From the NCBI GenBank assembly GCA_021648465.1, contig JAKISR010000003.1, positions 10,205 to 74,204 of the forward strand: a DNA stretch of 64,000 nucleotides. Direction: 5' to 3'. Below are positions 57,773 to 64,000 of this stretch, in pieces; the first letter of the stretch is position 1; every line of letters begins with the position of its first letter. The notes below the pieces were generated by a model. The model ran no database searches. It was not told the DNA's origin and saw nothing but the letters and a program-made list of their open reading frames with translations. Position numbers and translations under genes: made by a program. This DNA comes from Sulfurimonas sp. Lineage in GTDB: Bacteria; Campylobacterota; Campylobacteria; Campylobacterales; Sulfurimonadaceae.

Positions 57773-60086
57773 TAGATTGATTTTTTTGAAATAATAATTT
57801 ATCCAAATCTATATCAAAATTAAAATACTCAGAACTAAAATTATTTTTATTTACTCTTGAGAATTGGATGGTAGCTCCTTTATTATTTTTACGCTCTAGA
57901 TATAAAAGACCAAGGGCATATCTGCTTTCTAAAAAATTAGGATTTTTTAGTTTTGAGAGTTCTAATAAAGCAATAGCATTTGCATGATGATTAGATCCTG
58001 TAGATGCTACAGCTCCTAAAAATAGTGTATTTGCATCTCTGACTTTAAGATTGTCTATTAAGTTATTATATAGTGTATAAGATTCTTCAAAATCTTTATT
58101 ATATAATGATGCTAAAGCTAAAGCACTTACAAGCTCATGAGTTTGTTTATCTGTTGTTTCGAGTACATCTTTTAATTGTTGTTTTAAGAAAAAAAGTTTT
58201 CCAATGATTAGATTTTGTTGAGTGTAGAGATGCCTAGTAATATGTGCACCATAGTATAAATCATTAAAATGAAATTTTTGTACTTTTAAATAGTTCATAA
58301 CTTTGTTTGCATATTTTTTTGGCGTTAAATCATTGAAGTTTGCATCTATATACATTAAGTGTGGCAATATCTCATCTGGAATCAATTTAATGAGTTTTTT
58401 ACTAGATTCCTTTGCCATATCAATATTATTTTGCTGTATAGCTATGATAGTACTTATAGCCAAATATAATGGTTTTTCTTTATATTTATTATTTAGCCAA
58501 TCGGAAGTTGCAATTATATTATCTTGAGAAATAAATAAAAGAGTTTTATATAAGTCAATTTTTTCATTAAATTTTTCATTATTTATAGAATCTTTAATGA
58601 TTGATAAAAGTTTAGAATTTTCTTTATTAATTAATTGAGAAGCCATAATTGCATATACACCAGATAAATAGTTTTTTGCATCAAGATTATAAGAGCTTAA
58701 AAAATATTTATATGCGTCAGGCATATTTCCCATTTGAGCATACGTTAAGGCAAGATTATAGTGCAAAACAGAGTGTTTGGGTTGTATTTTGATTAAGTTC
58801 TTAAGTATAGTATTTGCTTCTCTTGTTTTAAAAAGAAGAACTTTTTTAATAGCTTTTATAATCCCCGCATTTACGCTTGATGATAAATCACTTTTTTTCA
58901 AATATGCTTGTGCAGAATCTACATTATCTATGAAAATATTTGCATTTCCTTTACGTATATAATTTATAGTTTGATTAGCATTAAATATTTTGTATGGGGA
59001 AAAATAAAATATCTTTTGATAATTTATCATTTTATCATCTAGTATTAATTTTCTATAATTTTTTTGAGCTTTATTTGCATCAAACAAAGATTCTTTTAGT
59101 GTTACTTTTACTGGATATGATAAATAAACTTCTTCGCCAAACATATCTGTTGCATTTTCAATCTCTTTAGCAGCTTGTGTAATTTGACCAGCCTTTAAAT
59201 TTACATACCCTAAGGCTATTTGAGATTTAATTGGAGATAAATTCTTTTTAATAGAACTTTGAAAATAGTCTTTTGCTAAAGTTAAATCACCAATTCTTGC
59301 ATATAAAAGAGCCAAGCTAAAGTCATCTACAAATTTTTGATTTTCTTCCATGCTTTCAATTGCATCATAATTATTATCAAATAAAGCATTTATTTTTGCA
59401 CTTAAATTATTTTGAATTTTTATATATTCTGATGTAGTAGGATTATTTAGGGCACTTAAAGCCTCTAAATAATTTTTATTGTAATAGCTAATTAATGAAT
59501 AATAATATGAATATAAAGATGATTGTCTTTCTTGTGGTAGATAAGCATATGCCAAATCAATATAATATTTAAAACTTTTTTCATCTTTTAAATACAGAGA
59601 ACAAACAGCTGCATTTATAGCACTAACACACCTTTTTTCATTGTTATGTATAGCTTTTTTAAATGCTTGTAAGGCATTTTTATATTGTTTGTCTTTTAGT
59701 TGAGCTACACCAAGATTATAAGAAGAAACTGACTTACTGTAATTGGCAATTTTTTCATAAAGTGATAAAGCTTCATCTTTGGAACCAGTTGAATACAAAT
59801 AATCTGCTTTAGCAATTAGGTTTTCTATATTACTTAACTTTGTAGGTTGTATATATTGATTTTTTAATTTATCTTCAATAGAGGAGGTATCATATACTAT
59901 GGGAGGAGTTGATTTAAAAAAAGACAATATAACAATAATAACAATAATAGCGGTGGCAACTCCTATGATAATAAGAGGTTTTTTATTTGAAGTTTTTTTC
60001 TCTAATGCAGAACTTTCATAACTATTGTCATAAGCAACATCACTATCTTCAATAATAATTATTTCTTCTTCTAATTCATTGGCCAT
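57762..60086 (-). CDS. Large TPR membrane protein
   Basis: A 774-residue protein. A short acidic cytoplasmic N-terminus (EEEIIIIEDSD) precedes one membrane helix (about 37-58) and then a long series of helical TPR-type repeats through to the C-terminus (YLYSTGSKDEALSLYEKIANYSKSVSSYNLGVAQL; later HYNLALTYAQMGNMPDAYKYFLSSYNLD; ALGLLYLERKNNKGATIQFSRV). The order resembles the periplasmic flagellar-disk protein PflB of Campylobacter, but by eye I cannot confirm homology. It is monocistronic. Confidence 0.78.
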   Translation of the reverse strand: MANELEEEIIIIEDSDVAYDNSYESSALEKKTSNKKPLIIIGVATAIIVIIVILSFFKSTPPIVYDTSSIEDKLKNQYIQPTKLSNIENLIAKADYLYSTGSKDEALSLYEKIANYSKSVSSYNLGVAQLKDKQYKNALQAFKKAIHNNEKRCVSAINAAVCSLYLKDEKSFKYYIDLAYAYLPQERQSSLYSYYYSLISYYNKNYLEALSALNNPTTSEYIKIQNNLSAKINALFDNNYDAIESMEENQKFVDDFSLALLYARIGDLTLAKDYFQSSIKKNLSPIKSQIALGYVNLKAGQITQAAKEIENATDMFGEEVYLSYPVKVTLKESLFDANKAQKNYRKLILDDKMINYQKIFYFSPYKIFNANQTINYIRKGNANIFIDNVDSAQAYLKKSDLSSSVNAGIIKAIKKVLLFKTREANTILKNLIKIQPKHSVLHYNLALTYAQMGNMPDAYKYFLSSYNLDAKNYLSGVYAIMASQLINKENSKLLSIIKDSINNEKFNEKIDLYKTLLFISQDNIIATSDWLNNKYKEKPLYLAISTIIAIQQNNIDMAKESSKKLIKLIPDEILPHLMYIDANFNDLTPKKYANKVMNYLKVQKFHFNDLYYGAHITRHLYTQQNLIIGKLFFLKQQLKDVLETTDKQTHELVSALALASLYNKDFEESYTLYNNLIDNLKVRDANTLFLGAVASTGSNHHANAIALLELSKLKNPNFLESRYALGLLYLERKNNKGATIQFSRVNKNNFSSEYFNFDIDLDKLLFQKNQSINL

Positions 60087-60234
60087 TATGTACCTTGCAA
60101 TATATTTAGTCTAATTAAGCAAAAAAAGTGCCAAATTTCATAAATAAAAATTATAAATAAAAATTATACCTTATGTGAAGCTTAAGTATAATTATAACTA
60201 ATGTTAAATAGTTTGTATTTAAGCTTATTGTTAC

Positions 60235-60240
60235 TATAAT
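60235..60240 (+). promoter_or_regulatory. -10 box of the cytochrome c gene
   Basis: TATAAT lies 27 bases before the ATG at 60267, and AAGGA at 60256-60260 is the ribosome site. There is no -35. Confidence 0.6.
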
Positions 60241-60266
60241 ACTCACTTCAAAACAAAGGAAATAGA

Positions 60267-60551
60267 ATGAAAAAAATTGTTATGTCAATTGTTGCTTTAA
60301 CTGCAACTACAGCTTTAATGGCTGGTGTAAACGCTGCTTCTTGTACTGGTTGTCACGGAGCTGACTGGAGTAAAAAAGCTCTTGGTAAATCTTTAGATGT
60401 TTCTCAAATGACTCATAAAGAAATTGCTGATTCACTTATAGGCTATAAAAATGGCACATACGGTAGAGCTATGAAAGGTCTTATGAAAGGCCAAGTTGCG
60501 AAATACTCTGATGCTGACCTAGAAGCTTTTGCACAAACAATAGGTAAATAA
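60267..60551 (+). CDS. Small periplasmic c-type cytochrome
   Basis: The product has 94 residues. The signal peptide MKKIVMSIVALTATTALMAG is followed by one haem site C26-TG-C29-H30 in a class-I cytochrome c fold of about 70 residues. Met residues in GRAMKGLMKGQ are candidates for the distal ligand. It resembles the cytochrome c553-like carriers that feed terminal oxidases or sulfur-oxidation enzymes in this phylum. It is monocistronic with its own promoter and a strong terminator, consistent with high expression. Confidence 0.9.
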   Translation: MKKIVMSIVALTATTALMAGVNAASCTGCHGADWSKKALGKSLDVSQMTHKEIADSLIGYKNGTYGRAMKGLMKGQVAKYSDADLEAFAQTIGK

Positions 60552-60588
60552 TTATTTTTTAATATTTACTTTTGATAAATAATTTCAC

Positions 60589-60623
60589 TTGAATTGCCTT
60601 ATGGCAATTCAAATTCTTTTTTT
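60589..60623 (+). terminator. Terminator of the cytochrome c gene
   Basis: TTGAATTGCC (60589-60598) pairs perfectly with GGCAATTCAA (60603-60612) around TTAT, followed by a run of seven T (60617-60623). It is a textbook rho-independent terminator. Confidence 0.9.
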
Positions 60624-60650
60624 AAAATCCCATTTTTACTATTAAAACCC

Positions 60651-60721
60651 TAGATGTCATCTATGTTTAAGAAGTATTATTATAATATGCATATATTATA
60701 ATAAACTACCCTAAAATAGGG
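60651..60721. repeat. Three successive dyads upstream of the HD-GYP gene
   Basis: TAGATG-T-CATCTA (60651-60663), then a 12-bp perfect stem TTATTATAATAT/ATATTATAATAA (60677-60704, loop GCAT), then CCCTA-AAA-TAGGG (60709-60721). They lie between the cytochrome terminator and a TATAAT at 60766-60771. They could be operators for the HD-GYP gene. Nothing else is seen in this spacer. Confidence 0.5.
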
Positions 60722-60834
60722 GTTTGTCACTAATAAAATATAACAAATATTAATGTATTCAGAGGTATAATCATGTATATAATACTAGTGAAAACAAAAT
60801 TACCAATTTTAGTTATTAAGAGTAAATTATAAGT

Positions 60835-62385
60835 ATGCGATATCTTAATAATAACTACAATAATAAGTTTTGTAATATAAACAAATTAATATCTGCTCAA
60901 AGTATGTTGTATGTCCTTCCCTATAAAAGTAGTTTATGTGAATTTACAATCCAAACTCTTAAAAATATACCAGCTGTGCAAAAATGTGGTATTTATTTAT
61001 GTGATAATGATTATATAGTTGGTGATTTTAATAAAGAGGCTCAAGCAACTATAGAAATAATAAAAAAACATTCTATTAAAGAAAATAACTTACTAGTTGA
61101 TTTACCAAATGATAAAAATACAATAACTTTTGTACTTTGTACAGGGCAGAAAACTTATGGTTATTTGTTTATATTTTTAGAAAATGAAGATAGTATTTTA
61201 GGACATTTAAAAGCTACTTTAATAAATTTTATAAATATTGTATCTGTTGATTTAGAAAGAAGATGCCAAAGAGCAGAACTAGAAGAGTATAAAAATCACC
61301 TTGAAGAGATGGTTCAAAAACGTGCAGATGAGATATTTGAACTAGAAGAGGAAAAAATTGAAAATTTTGAAAGAACATTTTTATCTTTTGTTTCTATTAT
61401 TGAAGATCGTGATACTTACACAGGTGGACATTCACAACGTGTTGCGAAATATTGTCGTATAATAGCACAAGATATGAAATGTAGCGAAGAGGAGTGTGAT
61501 TTAATATATCGTGCAGGAATTTTGCATGATATTGGTAAAATTATTACACCAGATGCTATTTTACTTAAATCAAATAAATTGAACGATCTTGAGTATAAAA
61601 TAATTAAACAGCATGTAAGCGAGGGCTATAAAATTTTATTAAAAATTCCAATGTATAAAAATTTAGCTGAAATTATTCGTTACCATCATGAGCGTTATGA
61701 TGGTAAAGGTTACCCTAATGGAATTAAAAAAGATGATATACCTTTTCTCTCTAGGATAATGACTCTTGCTGATGCTTTTGATGCAATGACAACAAATCGT
61801 ATATATAAGAAGAAAAAAAGCATTAAAGAGGTAATAAGTGAGCTAAAAGAATTCTCTGGTACTCAATTTGATCCTAAAGTTGTAAAAAGTGCTCTTAGAG
61901 TATTAGTAGATATTGAATTACAAGATTCTGTTAATCAATCTCCTACAACAGATATAGAAAAAGAGCGTTTTTCTTACTCTTATAGAGATCAATTAACAAA
62001 TGCTTATAATGTCGATTATTTAAATTTTATACTAACACAAAATAAGCTTAGTCAGGAGTATGTATCTGTAATTTTATTTAAACTTAATAATTTTACACAA
62101 TATAATAAAAGATATGGTTGGGATAAAGGGGATAAGCTACTAATTCAAGTAGTTGATTGCTTGGATGAAAGTTTTGTTAAATCACTAATTTTTAGAGTAT
62201 ATGGTGATGATTTTATAATTATTTTAAAAGAACATACAAAGATTAATTTAAAGCAACTTAGGTGTTATGATATGTTGATTAAAAATCAAATCTCAATTAG
62301 TGAAGATTATTTAGACTTATTAAAATTTGATATAACAGATCTTAAATCACTAGAGCAACAAATATTAGAGAACTCAACACCCTAA
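60835..62385 (+). CDS. HD-GYP phosphodiesterase with degenerate GGDEF
   Basis: A 516-residue soluble protein. An N-terminal GAF-like or unclassified domain (about 1-140) leads through a coiled coil to HD-GYP (residues about 180-345: GGHSQRVAKYCR, GILHDIGKI with HD near 231, RYHHERYDGKGYP with GYP intact). A GGDEF-like domain follows (YRDQLTNAYNVDYL), whose active site has decayed to YGDDF. It should hydrolyse c-di-GMP; the decayed cyclase may act as a regulatory input. The ribosome site is weak. Confidence 0.88.
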   Translation: MRYLNNNYNNKFCNINKLISAQSMLYVLPYKSSLCEFTIQTLKNIPAVQKCGIYLCDNDYIVGDFNKEAQATIEIIKKHSIKENNLLVDLPNDKNTITFVLCTGQKTYGYLFIFLENEDSILGHLKATLINFINIVSVDLERRCQRAELEEYKNHLEEMVQKRADEIFELEEEKIENFERTFLSFVSIIEDRDTYTGGHSQRVAKYCRIIAQDMKCSEEECDLIYRAGILHDIGKIITPDAILLKSNKLNDLEYKIIKQHVSEGYKILLKIPMYKNLAEIIRYHHERYDGKGYPNGIKKDDIPFLSRIMTLADAFDAMTTNRIYKKKKSIKEVISELKEFSGTQFDPKVVKSALRVLVDIELQDSVNQSPTTDIEKERFSYSYRDQLTNAYNVDYLNFILTQNKLSQEYVSVILFKLNNFTQYNKRYGWDKGDKLLIQVVDCLDESFVKSLIFRVYGDDFIIILKEHTKINLKQLRCYDMLIKNQISISEDYLDLLKFDITDLKSLEQQILENSTP

Positions 62386-62394
62386 AATAGAATT

Positions 62395-63642
62395 TTAATT
62401 GATATAAGGTTCTAATACTCTTGGAATAGTTATACTCCCATTTTCATTTTGATAATTTTCCATAATAGCCACCAATGTTCTACCAACCGCTAAAGATGAA
62501 CCATTTAATGTATGAACAAAGCTATTTCTCCCCCCATCTTTATAACGAATTTTTGCACGTCTTGCTTGAAATTCTCTTGTATTAGAGATAGAAGAAATTT
62601 CTCTATAAGTAGCTTGACCTGGTAGCCATACCTCTATATCAATAGTTTTGGCCGCACTAAAACCCAAATCTCCTGTACATAAAGTTACAAGACGGTGAGG
62701 AAGTTCAAGAGCAGTTAATATATCAGATGCACATGTAATCATCTCATCAAATATAGCATCACTTTGTTCTGGTTTAGCAATAGTTACAAGCTCAACTTTA
62801 TGAAATTGATGTTGTCTAATCATCCCTCTTGTATCACGACCAGCTGCTCCAGCTTCTTTTCTAAAACATGAAGTGTATGCCGTTAGTTTTATAGGTAATT
62901 TATCTTCAGCAAGAATTTCATCTTGAAAAAGGTTTGTAACAGGAACCTCTGCGGTTGGGATTAAAAATAGTTCTTGACCTTCCATCTTATATAAATCATC
63001 TTCAAACTTTGGGAGTTGTCCAGTTCCCTCTAATGCAAGTCTATTTACAAGTGAGGGAACACTAACTTCATTAAACCCTCTTTTTGAGTTAAAATTTAAC
63101 ATAAAGTTTATAAGTGCGCGTTCAAGTTTTGCACCCATACCAAAAGACACACTGAAGCGACTAGTCGCTATTTTTACACCACGTTCAAAATCTATCCAAC
63201 CATTTTGCTCTGCTAGTTCCCAATGCTCTTTTGGAGTAAAACTAAACTCTTTTGGAGTTAGAACTTTTTTTATTTCTACATTATCATCCTCATCTGCACC
63301 ATCTGGAACTTTATCATCAGGCATATTTGGGATACTCATAGCAAGCGTTTCTAATTTTTCTTGACACGTTCTTTGAATCTCAAGAGCATCAGTTATTTTA
63401 ATCTTGTTTGCATCAACCTTAGCTTTAAGTTCACTAATATTTTTGCCTTCTCTTTTGTAAACTCCGAATTCTTTACTCATACTGTTTTGAGCTGCTTGTA
63501 GTGCTTCAAAGCCTGATTTTGCTTTTTTTAATTCTTTATTTTTAGTTTTTAACTCTTCAATAAGATTGGCGTCAACACCTTTTCTAATTAGTTTTGCACT
63601 AACACCATCAAAATCTTTTTGTAGTAGTTTTAAATCAATCAT
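62395..63642 (-). CDS. serS: Seryl-tRNA synthetase
   Basis: A 415-residue class-II synthetase. The N-terminal long antiparallel coiled coil (about 25-105) binds tRNA-Ser. Motif 2 is [17 protein letters not shown] followed by [10 protein letters not shown], and motif 3 [23 protein letters not shown] upstream (complement of 63646-63650) and a minus-strand TATAAT (63669-63674) provide the start signals. It is convergent with the HD-GYP gene. Confidence 0.97.
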   Translation of the reverse strand: MIDLKLLQKDFDGVSAKLIRKGVDANLIEELKTKNKELKKAKSGFEALQAAQNSMSKEFGVYKREGKNISELKAKVDANKIKITDALEIQRTCQEKLETLAMSIPNMPDDKVPDGADEDDNVEIKKVLTPKEFSFTPKEHWELAEQNGWIDFERGVKIATSRFSVSFGMGAKLERALINFMLNFNSKRGFNEVSVPSLVNRLALEGTGQLPKFEDDLYKMEGQELFLIPTAEVPVTNLFQDEILAEDKLPIKLTAYTSCFRKEAGAAGRDTRGMIRQHQFHKVELVTIAKPEQSDAIFDEMITCASDILTALELPHRLVTLCTGDLGFSAAKTIDIEVWLPGQATYREISSISNTREFQARRAKIRYKDGGRNSFVHTLNGSSLAVGRTLVAIMENYQNENGSITIPRVLEPYIN

Positions 63643-64000
63643 TATCTTCCCAGTATATAAGTGGCGTGATTATATCAAAATATAATAAAGTAAAGCTACC
63701 TCATAAATTTAAATTTATTATGATAAAAACATGATAAAATATGTAAAAATAATTCAATCGGAAGATTATACCCAAATAATTCCATAACTTTGCCGACACC
63801 TCTAAGCTTATAAGAAACTCATCTTTTTTTGAATCCAGAAGCACCAAATTAGGCTATAAAATCATTTATTATTTTTTTGACTCCATCCTTAGTAAATTTT
63901 ACACTTTTTGTGCATAATCCATGATTTTTAGACAATACTCTCCTGTTATCATAAACTTCTAGGTATCTATTTCTTGGCTTTTTCAGGTTTAGAGTTGTAA
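63643..64000. other. Intergenic/partial-gene region at the right edge
   Basis: This 358-base stretch holds the serS promoter, a 16-bp perfect AT palindrome (ATAAATTT/AAATTTAT, 63703-63718), a conspicuous GC-richer patch (GGTGTCGGCAAAGTTATGG on the minus strand, near 63784-63802) that could be the end of an insertion sequence or relic, and the tail of a minus-strand reading frame. There is no complete gene. Confidence 0.5.
63849..63998 (-). CDS. C-terminal fragment of an unidentified protein, partial
   Basis: On the minus strand a frame enters from outside the window and stops at TAA (63849-63851). The visible 49 residues are basic and include KKPRNRYLEVYDNRRVLS and KFTKDGVKKIINDFIA. I do not recognise the family. 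The frame could be a gene end or chance; the neighbouring IS-end-like patch raises the possibility of a mobile-element protein, which is unproven. Confidence 0.35.
   Translation of the reverse strand, partial: TTLNLKKPRNRYLEVYDNRRVLSKNHGLCTKSVKFTKDGVKKIINDFIA

Noticed and set aside
60140..60165. Tandem 13-mer repeat upstream of the cytochrome gene
   Set aside because: Only two AT-rich copies, consistent with chance or slippage; not a CRISPR or iteron array.

Overview
The window is AT-rich, densely coding DNA from a member of the Campylobacterota (Epsilonproteobacteria). The closest fit is a free-living, Sulfurimonas-like sulfur or hydrogen oxidiser; the genus is an inference. The phylum assignment rests on an ArsRS-type two-component pair, an HP0268-type small nuclease beside miaB and nusA, a cheY-prmA-ftsH-psd-like cluster, TATAAT -10 boxes that mostly lack a -35 box, and Helicobacter/Campylobacter-like protein sequences. 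There are no rRNA genes, CRISPR arrays or complete insertion sequences. Two tRNA genes are present, Val-GAC and Arg-GCG.

Layout. 1-2900: end of an OprB-like porin, then a Fur box and feoAB (ferrous iron uptake). 2983-6495: response regulator, histidine kinase and MltF-type lytic transglycosylase (envelope sensing and remodelling). 6507-7391 (minus): nadD-rsfS. 7502-11309: gap-pgk-tpiA-fabI. 11405-14124: two outer-membrane proteins around an unknown lipoprotein. 14125-14335: an unexplained run of stem-loops, two of which share an identical loop, followed by a lone DppB-type permease. 15340-22122: nusA diverging from a long run of HP0268-type nuclease, miaB, acyltransferase, unknown protein, tyrosine recombinase and three PilM/PilN/PilO-like proteins. 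22105-24412 (minus): rimO-tilS. 24626-29959: a flavoprotein, then a MerR-like regulator with a palindromic operator and a three-domain lysophospholipid transport/reacylation protein. 30048-36371: a heavy-metal-type RND efflux operon led by a His-rich membrane protein. 36500-41357: glycine-zipper protein, tRNA-Val, pckA, and uvrB-dedA. 41536-46363: a Cache-GGDEF cyclase, ZapA-type division genes, tRNA-Arg and a CHASE hybrid kinase. 46375-47516 (minus): an HPt protein and trpA. 47594-53848: panB, ruvB, a PerM-type transporter, an LpxL-type acyltransferase (minus), a PDC-sensor membrane protein, hisH and hisA. 53930-57772: cheY, prmA, ftsH and a Psd-related protein. 57762-63642: a large TPR membrane protein (minus), a small cytochrome c, an HD-GYP protein and serS (minus). 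63643-64000: no complete gene; the C-terminal end of an unidentified protein enters from the right edge.

Most of the window is core metabolism and information processing. The parts that deserve a second look are non-coding or poorly characterised: the shared-loop tandem hairpins (14192-14267), the nested inverted repeat between uvrB and the cyclase (41396-41477), the GC-rich hairpin cluster between hisH and hisA, the palindromic operators before the MerR-like gene and panB, and the PilMNO-like trio behind a tyrosine recombinase. I did not find a clear multi-gene novel defence or mobile system. All assignments are by reading sequence; no database search was run.
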